Positions 22,442-28,467 of a stretch of 28,467 bases of DNA are shown in pieces. Location: positions 1 to 28,467 of the IMG/VR virus record IMGVR_UViG_3300044301_003257; one strand, given 5' to 3'. The translations under genes were made by a program, and so were the position numbers. This stretch comes from a virus. How positions within the stretch are numbered: position 1 is the first letter of the stretch; each line of letters begins with the position of its first letter. The notes beneath the pieces are model-generated. The model searched no databases. It worked only from the letters and a program-made list of their open reading frames with translations, and was not told the origin of the DNA.

Positions 22442-22663
22442 ATGAATATTTTTAAATGTGGGGCGATGATATTTATTGGCGTAGTTTTGGCTATGCTCAT
22501 CGCGGAAAATGATCTCAGAAAGGGTGTCGAATTGGTCGGCATCTTGGGAGTGTTACTTTCTGGTGCTATATCGATGTTCTACGCTTTGGAAACAAAGCTA
22601 GAGCGTCTATGGGCATTAGAAAGAGCATACACTAAACTATGGAATAAGAAAGGAGAATACTAA
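22442..22663 (+). CDS. Small membrane protein
   Basis: A 73-aa protein; ATG 22442 follows AAAGGAGAAATT. Two hydrophobic segments (MIFIGVVLAMLIA about 9-21 and LVGILGVLLSGAISMFYAL about 31-49) and a basic C-terminal helix suggest an inner-membrane protein. The size would fit a holin, but position far from lysis genes gives no support. Its stop overlaps the next gene (TAATG). Confidence 0.6.
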   Translation: MNIFKCGAMIFIGVVLAMLIAENDLRKGVELVGILGVLLSGAISMFYALETKLERLWALERAYTKLWNKKGEY

Positions 22664-23022
22664 TGTCAAATCCATATAACAAAAACCTGTCGACTGTGTT
22701 TAAAACGCTCAGAAAAGCTGTCGATGGCAACCCTAATGCTGAAGAAGCATTAGCATTATTGTCTGAGCATGTAAAACGTAAAACCCCAAAAAGTCGTAAG
22801 ACTCGGGATTACGGGATAAACCCTACGGACATAGTAGAACAGTCTGCAGGCTTTAAATCTGGATACTGTGTGCCACGTTCCCAAAACATAAAGGAAATGG
22901 TTCACGGAATCGGAGTTAAAGGTCGTCCTGTGCGAATAGTCAAGAAAGAACTTGGTATTTGTGAGGATAACTTGAATTATCTTCGTAAATGGGGTTATGT
23001 CGAAATTAGGAGTGCCTCGTGA
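22663..23022 (+). CDS. Hypothetical protein
   Basis: A 119-aa basic protein with an N-terminal helical part and a C-terminal segment GRPVRIVKKELGICEDNLNYLRKWGYVEI that looks like a winged-helix or small helix-strand module. It is coupled on both sides (TAATG before, GTGA after). No family recognised; DNA binding is a guess. Confidence 0.6.
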   Translation: MSNPYNKNLSTVFKTLRKAVDGNPNAEEALALLSEHVKRKTPKSRKTRDYGINPTDIVEQSAGFKSGYCVPRSQNIKEMVHGIGVKGRPVRIVKKELGICEDNLNYLRKWGYVEIRSAS

Positions 23023-23357
23023 GAGGCATCCTCATCGATCCTACTGCTAGATCGGTAACCGAAGTAAACTATAGTGGCGACTACAAGCAGATATACAAAC
23101 TGTGTGACTTTGATCTTTTTGAGTGTGCTCAAATTGACGAAGATCACACACTATTTATTGATGAGGAAGGTTTACTGAAGAATAATAATGATTTCTTCAG
23201 AATCCTTGGCGAGCCACCACGCAGTTTTGCTGGCAAAGGTCTAGTATTGGGTCTTAATTATGAAGGCGAGTCTGTCGGCTCCCAGCTAACTGTCGATGAC
23301 ATAAAAGAAAAAGTCAAGTTCTTTGAAGATGGTGAAATAGTGGGGTGGCTGGAATGA
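23019..23357 (+). CDS. DUF3846-like protein
   Basis: A 112-aa protein from GTG 23019 (GTGA overlap). RGILIDPTARSVTEVNYSGDYKQIYKL...LFIDEEGLL...SFAGKGLVLGLNYEGE follows the layout of DUF3846, a family of phage and plasmid proteins of unknown function. It is acidic. The stop overlaps the next tiny membrane ORF. Confidence 0.75.
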   Translation: MRGILIDPTARSVTEVNYSGDYKQIYKLCDFDLFECAQIDEDHTLFIDEEGLLKNNNDFFRILGEPPRSFAGKGLVLGLNYEGESVGSQLTVDDIKEKVKFFEDGEIVGWLE

Positions 23358-23452
23358 CATTTACTGATATTATGTTGGTAATTTCAATAATGGCTCCTTT
23401 TATGATCTTGACAATAGTCATTCTTGCTGTGTTTTTCGTGGGAAGAAAATAA
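23354..23452 (+). CDS. Tiny membrane peptide
   Basis: A 32-aa frame starting in an ATGA overlap with the DUF3846 gene; nearly the whole chain is hydrophobic (IMLVISIMAPFMILTIVILA) with a basic end GRK. It ends one base before the next ATG. Coupling supports expression. Confidence 0.5.
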   Translation: MTFTDIMLVISIMAPFMILTIVILAVFFVGRK

Positions 23453-23453
23453 T

Positions 23454-23798
23454 ATGAGAAGAGGAAGACCACGCAAAAATGCGATTTATCGATTTTCCTT
23501 GGACCATGGTGGTCAAATATATGTGTTCGGTAAGGGTACATTAAAGGAAGGAGCAAAGCTGGTTAGAAAACTAGACAGCGAATTTGCAATAAGATTCGAA
23601 AAAGATCCTGATGGATTCTTCACTCTTGACTTTCCTTTTCATAAAGTGCCAATCAAAACTTTGGAAGGTGCAGATATTTGTGCGTACAATAACGAAGATG
23701 ATGAGATATTGTATTTTGGCTTTTATTATGATAACGAAACGGAAACCTACATACCTTTTGAAGAAGGTGAGGAATATACAGAAAAGTATTGGAATTAA
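23454..23798 (+). CDS. Small hypothetical protein
   Basis: A 114-aa protein starting MRRGRPRKNAIYRF, an AT-hook-like RGRP core, followed by a beta-rich, acidic C-terminus. GGAAGAAAATAAT precedes ATG 23454. RGRP could bind the minor groove of AT-rich DNA; no family recognised. Confidence 0.6.
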   Translation: MRRGRPRKNAIYRFSLDHGGQIYVFGKGTLKEGAKLVRKLDSEFAIRFEKDPDGFFTLDFPFHKVPIKTLEGADICAYNNEDDEILYFGFYYDNETETYIPFEEGEEYTEKYWN

Positions 23799-23824
23799 AT
23801 CTTTTTAAAAAGTTAAAAAACTCC

Positions 23825-23853
23825 TTTACTTTTATTCTAGAATAGTGCATCAT
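23825..23853 (+). promoter_or_regulatory. Promoter before the 56-aa gene
   Basis: AAAAAGTTAAAAAACTCC, TTTACT (23825-23830), 17 bases, CATCAT (23848-23853) in GAATAGTGCATCATAAT. AAGAAAGGAG follows before ATG 23886. Confidence 0.7.
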
Positions 23854-23885
23854 AATTGTATTCATTAATAAGAAAGGAGAAAAAA

Positions 23886-24056
23886 ATGAAAGAATATAAA
23901 GTAAAGGTAATAGTGACTGAAATACACTACATAACTGTAGAAGCTAAGAATATAGCAGAAGCTGAGGGTAAAGGAGAATCTTATGGTTTTCATGCACAGG
24001 ATGCTATATCTACAGAAGTAGAAGTAGAATCAGTACAACTTATAGAAAACAAATAG
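23886..24056 (+). CDS. Small hypothetical protein
   Basis: A 56-aa acidic protein; ATG 23886 follows AGAAAGGAGAAAAAA. The strand-strand-helix pattern (EYKVKVIVTEIHYITVEAKNIAEAE) resembles the protein at 20507. It forms a single-gene unit with its own promoter and terminator. Confidence 0.65.
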   Translation: MKEYKVKVIVTEIHYITVEAKNIAEAEGKGESYGFHAQDAISTEVEVESVQLIENK

Positions 24057-24072
24057 TCTTACCTCTTGATAG

Positions 24073-24097
24073 ATGACTCCTTCGGGAGTCATTTTTT
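24073..24097 (+). terminator. Intrinsic terminator with UUCG loop
   Basis: ATGACTCC-TTCG-GGAGTCAT followed by TTTTT. An 8-bp stem with the stable UUCG tetraloop ends the 23886 transcript. Confidence 0.9.
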
Positions 24098-24125
24098 ATG
24101 GGCGAAAAAAAGTTAAAAAAAGTCC

Positions 24126-24154
24126 TTTACTTTTATTGCCGAATAGTCCATCAT
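24126..24154 (+). promoter_or_regulatory. Promoter before the 142-aa gene
   Basis: AAAGTTAAAAAAAGTCC, TTTACT (24126-24131), 17 bases, CATCAT (24149-24154). The leader carries AAAGAAAGGAGAAAAATT before ATG 24190. Confidence 0.72.
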
Positions 24155-24189
24155 TATATTGTTGTTAACTAAAAGAAAGGAGAAAAATT

Positions 24190-24618
24190 ATGAAAACTAA
24201 ACAACAAAAAGCAATAGAGTTATTCTGGTCTTTAGATCGTGATCAAACTTTTATGGCTGGTGACTACAGTATTATTGACTGTGAGCGTGGCTTCGTGGTG
24301 CTTAATGATGAGAAAAAGACTTTTGAAATTTTTGAGTCTATCGAAAAAGCCATGGACTCTGTGCCTGAGGAAGACTTACTTAGCAACCCTTATATTGATG
24401 ACGAGGAGGACTCGTTTAAGGAAGCTGGGTTTACACATTTAATTGACGATAAGGAATTATACTTTGAAGAATTAGATGGACTCAGGGAAGGTGGTTATAA
24501 TGGTGAGTCTTTTAATATGCATGGTGCTCCTAAGTGGCTAGAGGAAAATTACGACCTTAGCACGAAAGAAGCTGAGTTTGTATTTAACCAGTGGAAAGAA
24601 ACTGTGGAGGAAGAGTAA
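24190..24618 (+). CDS. Acidic hypothetical protein
   Basis: A 142-aa, strongly acidic protein (many Asp/Glu, e.g. NPYIDDEEDSFKEAGF and the closing ETVEEE). Charge of this kind occurs in phage DNA-mimic antirestriction proteins, but no signature supports that here. It starts behind a full promoter-RBS cassette and overlaps the next gene (TAATG). Confidence 0.65.
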   Translation: MKTKQQKAIELFWSLDRDQTFMAGDYSIIDCERGFVVLNDEKKTFEIFESIEKAMDSVPEEDLLSNPYIDDEEDSFKEAGFTHLIDDKELYFEELDGLREGGYNGESFNMHGAPKWLEENYDLSTKEAEFVFNQWKETVEEE

Positions 24619-24806
24619 TGGCGATGAAATTTGATCTACACATATATATGGGGCATATTCTTCTTAACTTTTGTCAGAAGAATAGTCTAGAGCCTTTAAG
24701 TGCATCCGAGATAGCTTGGGAAACCGAAGAGCAAAGAGTTTGGTTAGAAAGGTTTGTCGATATTTGGGATCGCTTAGAGGATAGATATAGAGCACAACAT
24801 AAATAG
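24618..24806 (+). CDS. Small hypothetical protein
   Basis: A 62-aa helical protein; ATG 24618 overlaps the preceding stop, and an in-frame codon upstream is rejected for that reason. Trp/Leu-rich helices (EEQRVWLERFVDIWDRLEDRY) suggest a partner-binding protein, perhaps with the 142-aa product. A terminator follows. Confidence 0.55.
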   Translation: MAMKFDLHIYMGHILLNFCQKNSLEPLSASEIAWETEEQRVWLERFVDIWDRLEDRYRAQHK

Positions 24807-24822
24807 CTTTTAGACTCTTAAT

Positions 24823-24850
24823 AAATGGCTCCTTCGGGAGCCATTTTTTT
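24823..24850 (+). terminator. Intrinsic terminator with UUCG loop
   Basis: AAATGGCTCC-TTCG-GGAGCCATTT plus TTTT: a 10-bp stem, the same sequence as the terminator at 25224. Confidence 0.92.
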
Positions 24851-24865
24851 ATTTTAATAAAGTCC

Positions 24866-24894
24866 TTTACTTTTATTGGCGAATAGTCCATCAT
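24866..24894 (+). promoter_or_regulatory. Promoter before the 91-aa gene
   Basis: AAAGTCC, TTTACT (24866-24871), 17 bases, CATCAT (24889-24894) in GAATAGTCCATCATA. The stretch from AGTCC to the -10 is almost identical to the promoter at 24126. Confidence 0.72.
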
Positions 24895-24931
24895 AGCTGT
24901 ATTGTTTATCAATTAAGAAAGGAGAAAAATT

Positions 24932-25207
24932 ATGATAAAATGCGACGACGAAAAACAAACTGCCAAACAGTATGTAAATGGCAGGTTTGAAAGCTATATC
25001 TCTGTCATCCTAGATTGTGTGGGTGCGTTAAGAACCGATGAGGACATTATGAACGATGAATTGTTCGCGGATGCTTTTTACTTTTTCCACACAGACGAGA
25101 ACGATTTAGTAAATATGACACTTAACGAGCGAAAACATGTTATGCGACAGTTAAGCAAGCAGGGTGGTAGGTTGCTAAAAATAGTAGATCCTAAATACAG
25201 AGATTAA
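24932..25207 (+). CDS. Small hypothetical protein
   Basis: A 91-aa acidic protein with AAGAAAGGAGAAAAATT before ATG. It contains VNGRFESYISVILDCVGALRTDED and FFHTDENDLVNMTLNERKHVMRQL. No recognised family. It forms the last promoter-gene-terminator cassette of the accessory region. Confidence 0.65.
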   Translation: MIKCDDEKQTAKQYVNGRFESYISVILDCVGALRTDEDIMNDELFADAFYFFHTDENDLVNMTLNERKHVMRQLSKQGGRLLKIVDPKYRD

Positions 25208-25223
25208 TCTGTTGCCTCTTGAT

Positions 25224-25248
25224 AAATGGCTCCTTCGGGAGCCATTTT
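25224..25248 (+). terminator. Intrinsic terminator with UUCG loop
   Basis: AAATGGCTCC-TTCG-GGAGCCATTT, then T and C. The U-run is short, but the stem is identical to that at 24823. It closes the accessory region. Confidence 0.85.
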
Positions 25249-25416
25249 CGTATTGGGTTATTGGCATATATATGAGGAATGGATTTTTCTTTTTGAGTTA
25301 GTCAAAAACTTCGAAACAGCCAATAGGGTAATAGGGAAGGGATAAAAGACTCTTGTGGAAGGGAATACAGCGTATTGGTATGACCTATTAGAAGGTTATT
25401 GGCACAGGAAGGTAAT

Positions 25417-25435
25417 ATGCGTAATCCATGCGTAA
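25417..25435. repeat. Direct repeat ATGCGTAA x2, 11-bp period
   Basis: ATGCGTAA at 25417-25424 and 25428-25435. An 11-bp spacing puts both copies on the same helix face just upstream of the -35 element at 25438, where an activator could bind. Confidence 0.5.
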
Positions 25436-25437
25436 AC

Positions 25438-25467
25438 TTTACCATAGCAAGGTTTTAGTATTATGAT
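25438..25467 (+). promoter_or_regulatory. Promoter of the terminase-portal operon
   Basis: TTTACC (25438-25443), 18 bases, TATGAT (25462-25467). Expected start near 25474, followed by GGAGGAG before ATG 25523. It lacks the AAAGTCC block of the accessory-region promoters, so it may be controlled differently. Confidence 0.55.
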
Positions 25468-25522
25468 ATGCAAAAACAACGTATCCACGTCCTTATATAG
25501 TGTGTACGGAGGAGTAATATAA

Positions 25523-26065
25523 ATGGAACCTAGTCGCAAGGAAAAGAAGCTAACACCGAAACAGGAAAAGTTCGCACAAGCTGTAGCATCGGGAACTAGC
25601 TTGAAAGAGGCAGCCGAGGTTGCTGGCTATTCACACAAAAACTCTGCCAGAGCAGGAGCATACTTGGCGAACCACGAGCCATTAGTCCAGAACAGAATAC
25701 AGGAGTTACAGAACAGGGGTGCTGCGAGGGCAACGCTCACATTATCTAAGCACCTAGACAATTTAGAGGAGTTAAGGGACAGGGCACTCCAGAATAATGC
25801 CTTTGGTGCTGCAGTAACTGCTGAAGTAAGTCGAGGGAAAGCTGCTGGTATATATGTCGAACGTAAGGAGTTAACAGTAAATAAAACTTCTGATATGACA
25901 AAGCTAGAAGTTATTCAACGACTCAAGGAACTTCATCAAGAGTCAGGAGGGATTCTGCCATCGACCACCTACACTATTGAAGGACAACAGTCAAAGGACT
26001 CCGAGCCTGAGTTCGAGAACAATATTCCAGAAGAGTCAAAGGACAATAGTTCGGGAGTTAATTAA
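25523..26065 (+). CDS. terS: Terminase small subunit
   Basis: A 180-aa protein with a strong GGAGGAGTAATATAA before ATG. Residues 10-60 (LTPKQEKFAQAVASGTSLKEAAEVAGY...) are the HTH DNA-recognition domain typical of small terminase subunits; a central helical oligomerisation region and an acidic, Ser-rich C-terminal tail follow. It recognises the packaging site and recruits the large subunit, encoded just downstream. Confidence 0.88.
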   Translation: MEPSRKEKKLTPKQEKFAQAVASGTSLKEAAEVAGYSHKNSARAGAYLANHEPLVQNRIQELQNRGAARATLTLSKHLDNLEELRDRALQNNAFGAAVTAEVSRGKAAGIYVERKELTVNKTSDMTKLEVIQRLKELHQESGGILPSTTYTIEGQQSKDSEPEFENNIPEESKDNSSGVN

Positions 26066-26067
26066 CC

Positions 26068-26214
26068 ATGACCAGGATTCTTTTCTATGTGGACTCATGG
26101 TATCTTGCCTCAGAGGATGATGACCCCCCCTGCATGTATGACTTTTATATAAAAACTTTACGTTGGTTCACAGTCTTTGTGTTCCAAAAAATTTTGCAAC
26201 AAAAAATAATATGA
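26068..26214 (+). CDS. Candidate tiny protein between the terminase genes
   Basis: A 48-aa frame with GGGAG about ten bases before ATG 26068, two bases after the TerS stop, and an ATGA overlap with TerL. The product is aromatic-rich (MTRILFYVDSWYLASED... KTLRWFTVFVFQKIL). TerL itself lacks a Shine-Dalgarno, so translation of this ORF could couple the two terminase genes. It could also be only a spacer. Confidence 0.4.
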   Translation: MTRILFYVDSWYLASEDDDPPCMYDFYIKTLRWFTVFVFQKILQQKII

Positions 26215-27719
26215 AAGAAAAAGAACTAGAGCACATTCCCCAAGAGTTATTGGTCGAACATCTCGAATTATCGGAACGATTGGCGGAACTCCAGAAAAAG
26301 GAAACCATACAGACAAACTTTCTTCCATTCGTAAAAGCGATGTGGTCAGATTTCATAGAAGGTGAGCACCACCGCATAATGGCAAGAGCCTTTGACCGAA
26401 TAGCTTCGGGCGAACTAAAAAGATTAATCGTTAACATGCCACCACGTCATACTAAATCGGAATTCGCCTCCTATATGTTCCCAGCATATCTGGTCGGTAA
26501 GAATCCAGGACTCAAGATAATACAGGCAACGCACACGGCAGACTTAGCTGTTCGTTTTGGTAGAAAAATTCGTGATCTAATCGACACCAACCAATATAGA
26601 GAGATTTTCCCGAACGTAGAACTCAACCCTGAGAGTAAAGCAGCAGGAAGATGGGAGACAAGAACAAAAGATGGTAAGATGAACGGCGAATACTTTGCGT
26701 CAGGTGTCGGTGGTGCACTGGCTGGTAGAGGTGCGGACTTATTTATTATTGACGACCCACACTCAGAGCAAGACGCCATGAGTGCTAACGCTCTGGATGA
26801 TGCGTACGAATGGTACATGACTGGACCAAGACAAAGACTACAGCCAGGAGGTGCCATAGTAATGGTGATGACGCGTTGGTCTAAAAAAGATTTGACAGGT
26901 CGTGTTGTTAAAAAGATGATGGAATCTGACGAAGCTGATCAGTGGGAGATTATTGAACTCCCTGCTATTCTCCCTTCAGGTAAGTCGTTATGGGAAGGAT
27001 ATTGGCCATTACCTGAGTTAGAGAGAATTAAAGCATCCATATCTCCATCTAAGTGGGCAGCTGAATATATGCAAAACCCCACTGGGGAAGGTGCTTCCAT
27101 TATTAATAGGGATTGGTTCAAAATCTGGGATCAAGATTCTCCGCCACACGTGGACTATATTATTCAATCTTACGACACGGCTTTTTTAAAAACTGAAAGA
27201 GCAGACTACTCAGCTATTACTACGTGGGGAGTCTTTTATCCTGAGGGAACAATTGGAGAAGAAAACTACCCAGGCAATGAAGCACATATTGTGTTATTGG
27301 ACTCAGTTCGCGAGAGGCTTTCTTTCCCTGAATTAAAGGAGAAAGCATTAGAGCAATATAAAGCGTGGGATCCTGAGTCTGTAATTATAGAAGGCAAGGC
27401 ATCGGGCATGCCTCTGACGCAGGAACTCCGTGCTCTTGGCATACCTGTACAAAACTTTACACCGAGCAGAGGGCAAGACAAAGTTGCGAGACTTAACTCT
27501 TGTACTCCGTTGTTCAGTGGTGGGTACGTGTGGGTGCCAGAAACTAACTGGGGAGAACAATTAATGGACGAAGTGTCGGACTTTCCTTACGGAGAACACG
27601 ACGATTTAGTTGACAGCACAACACAAGCATTGATGAGATTTCGTCAGGGTGGTTTCGTAAAACTAGGAACGGACTACGAGGAAGAACCAATCTATCGGAG
27701 GAAACGAGTTTACTATTGA
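26211..27719 (+). CDS. terL: Terminase large subunit
   Basis: A 502-aa packaging motor. ATPase: Walker A-like PPRHTKSE (about 77-84) and Walker B LFIIDDPHSEQD. Nuclease: SYDTAF, VIIEGKASG and HDDLVDSTTQAL supply the acidic metal ligands of the RNase H-like domain. ATG 26211 is chosen over upstream frame because of the ATGA overlap with the small ORF and family length. It translocates DNA into proheads and cuts concatemers. The portal gene follows 48 bases later. Confidence 0.96.
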   Translation: MKEKELEHIPQELLVEHLELSERLAELQKKETIQTNFLPFVKAMWSDFIEGEHHRIMARAFDRIASGELKRLIVNMPPRHTKSEFASYMFPAYLVGKNPGLKIIQATHTADLAVRFGRKIRDLIDTNQYREIFPNVELNPESKAAGRWETRTKDGKMNGEYFASGVGGALAGRGADLFIIDDPHSEQDAMSANALDDAYEWYMTGPRQRLQPGGAIVMVMTRWSKKDLTGRVVKKMMESDEADQWEIIELPAILPSGKSLWEGYWPLPELERIKASISPSKWAAEYMQNPTGEGASIINRDWFKIWDQDSPPHVDYIIQSYDTAFLKTERADYSAITTWGVFYPEGTIGEENYPGNEAHIVLLDSVRERLSFPELKEKALEQYKAWDPESVIIEGKASGMPLTQELRALGIPVQNFTPSRGQDKVARLNSCTPLFSGGYVWVPETNWGEQLMDEVSDFPYGEHDDLVDSTTQALMRFRQGGFVKLGTDYEEEPIYRRKRVYY

Positions 27720-27767
27720 GGACTTTTTAAAGTATGATTCAAATGATAATTATTCGACAAAAGTAAT

Positions 27768-28467
27768 ATGGCTGTAGAAAAATCAACATTATCTCCTATT
27801 TCATCCGAAGAATTAGAGATAGAACTTCCTCTCGAAGAACAAGAAATACTCCCAGAAAACATAATTATTGAAGGCGAGGAAGAAGAATCTAACATAGCTG
27901 TAGTCCCTGATCCGATTGAAGATTTCAATCAAAATTTAGCAGACGTTATAAACGAAGATGACTTACGTTCTCTTTGTATGGATCTTGCTTCAGATTTTGA
28001 CGAGGACGAAGAGTCACGTAGAGAATGGCTAGAAGCATTCACTAAAGGTTTAGATCTATTAGGTATAAAAACTGAAGATAGATCTGAACCTTTCCCAGGA
28101 GCCAGTGGTGTACACCACCCTCTACTGTCTGAATCTGTAGCACAGTTCCAAGCACAAGCGTATAAAGAATTATTGCCTGCTGATGGACCTGTCAAAACAC
28201 AAGTCTTAGGTAATGCTGATGCTTCAAAAGAGCAACAAGCACAGAGAGTCAAAGAGTTTATGAACTATCAGATAACATACAATATGGAAGAGTTCGATCC
28301 TGAACTTGACCAGCTGTTGTTTTATCTACCACTTTCTGGTTCAGCGTTTAAAAAAGTGTATTACGATCCTTCTAAAGCTAGAGCCGTCAGCAGCTTTATA
28401 ATGGCAGAAGATTTTATAGTTTCGTATTCGACGACAGACTTACTTGATTGCCCTAGAGCAACACATC
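27768..28467 (+). CDS. Portal (head-tail connector) protein, partial
   Basis: The first 233 residues of a portal protein, cut by the window end. After an acidic N-terminal arm, EPFPGASGVHHPLLSESVAQFQ-, ELLPADGPVKTQ- and LDQLLFYLPLSGSAFKKVYYDP-type segments match a portal family common in podovirus-like marine phages. Its place directly after TerL supports this. ATG 27768 has no strong Shine-Dalgarno. The tail type of the phage cannot be settled from it alone. Confidence 0.88.
   Translation, partial: MAVEKSTLSPISSEELEIELPLEEQEILPENIIIEGEEEESNIAVVPDPIEDFNQNLADVINEDDLRSLCMDLASDFDEDEESRREWLEAFTKGLDLLGIKTEDRSEPFPGASGVHHPLLSESVAQFQAQAYKELLPADGPVKTQVLGNADASKEQQAQRVKEFMNYQITYNMEEFDPELDQLLFYLPLSGSAFKKVYYDPSKARAVSSFIMAEDFIVSYSTTDLLDCPRATH

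Larger units (their letters stand above)
25249..25522. other. Non-coding control region before packaging genes
   Basis: No gene is visible in this stretch. It holds TTATTGGC at 25258-25265 and 25396-25403, the inverse GCCAATA at 25319-25325, AATAGGG twice near 25323-25336, the ATGCGTAA pair at 25417-25435 and a promoter at 25438-25467. It may combine an operator with an origin or packaging site, but none of these is shown. Confidence 0.5.

Noticed and set aside
22442-22663. Holin
   Set aside because: Size and two membrane segments would fit, but there is no endolysin or lysis cassette nearby, and small membrane proteins are frequent in this region.
18585-24931. Recurring AAGAAAGGAGAAAAA blocks as a CRISPR-like repeat
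   Set aside because: Copies are ribosome binding sites at fixed distance before start codons, with irregular spacing and genes between them.
1-28467. Temperate phage or prophage
   Set aside because: No integrase, excisionase, repressor pair or attachment-site duplication is visible in this window. The rest of the genome could still hold them.

Overview
The window reads as about 28.5 kb of a tailed double-stranded DNA phage, probably marine and lytic. The DNA is AT-rich and genes are packed with ATGA/TAATG overlaps. It carries phage replication genes, a terminase pair and the start of a portal gene. I see no integrase, lysogeny repressor, tRNA, rRNA, CRISPR array or transposase. The host cannot be read from the sequence. 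A marine alphaproteobacterial or similar AT-rich host is only a guess from the overall style of the proteins.

Layout. (1) 1-1258: end of a rightward module, with the tail of one gene and a 397-aa protein of unknown role. (2) 1329-3258: leftward pair, an SNF2-type helicase and a conserved phage protein. (3) 3259-3548: divergent control region with one leftward and two rightward promoters. (4) 3549-9339: replication genes (SSB-like protein with an acidic EEAPF tail, archaeo-eukaryotic-type primase, UvrD/Rep-type helicase, small unknowns). (5) 9342-14470: zinc-binding protein, then a compact set that looks like a DNA base hypermodification operon: aGPT-pyrophosphorylase/5-hmdU DNA kinase helical-domain family protein, FkbM methyltransferase, Nmad1-like small protein, glycosyltransferase, and a thymidylate-synthase-family enzyme likely to be a dUMP hydroxymethylase. 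(6) 14460-18178: RecB/Cas4-like nuclease, YfbR-like HD nucleotidase, family A DNA polymerase with Leu at the 762 position, an HTH protein and a VRR-NUC-like nuclease. (7) 18212-25248: accessory (probably early) region of many small genes, a dUTPase, one leftward 2OG-Fe(II) oxygenase, a structured RNA leader, repeated promoters and near-identical UUCG terminators. (8) 25208-25522: non-coding control region with repeats and the promoter for packaging genes. (9) 25523-28467: terminase small subunit, a tiny ORF, terminase large subunit, portal protein (cut by the window end).

How it fits together. The primase, polymerase, SSB-like protein, helicases and nucleases would form a phage-encoded replication and recombination set. 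The dUTPase supplies dUMP and limits dUTP. The thymidylate-synthase-like enzyme may make 5-hydroxymethyl-dUMP, the HD nucleotidase may trim competing dNMPs, and the 10288-14470 enzymes may elaborate the hydroxymethyl base in DNA, plausibly against host restriction. This pathway is inferred from family membership and gene order, not shown.

Transcription seems built on one promoter design (TCCTTTACT, 16-18 nt, then a TATGAT/CATCAT-type -10). I find about a dozen copies, on both strands. Most precede a uniform AAGAAAGGAGAAA ribosome binding site. Two other genes have a -10 hexamer exactly six bases before their ATG, suggesting leaderless mRNAs.
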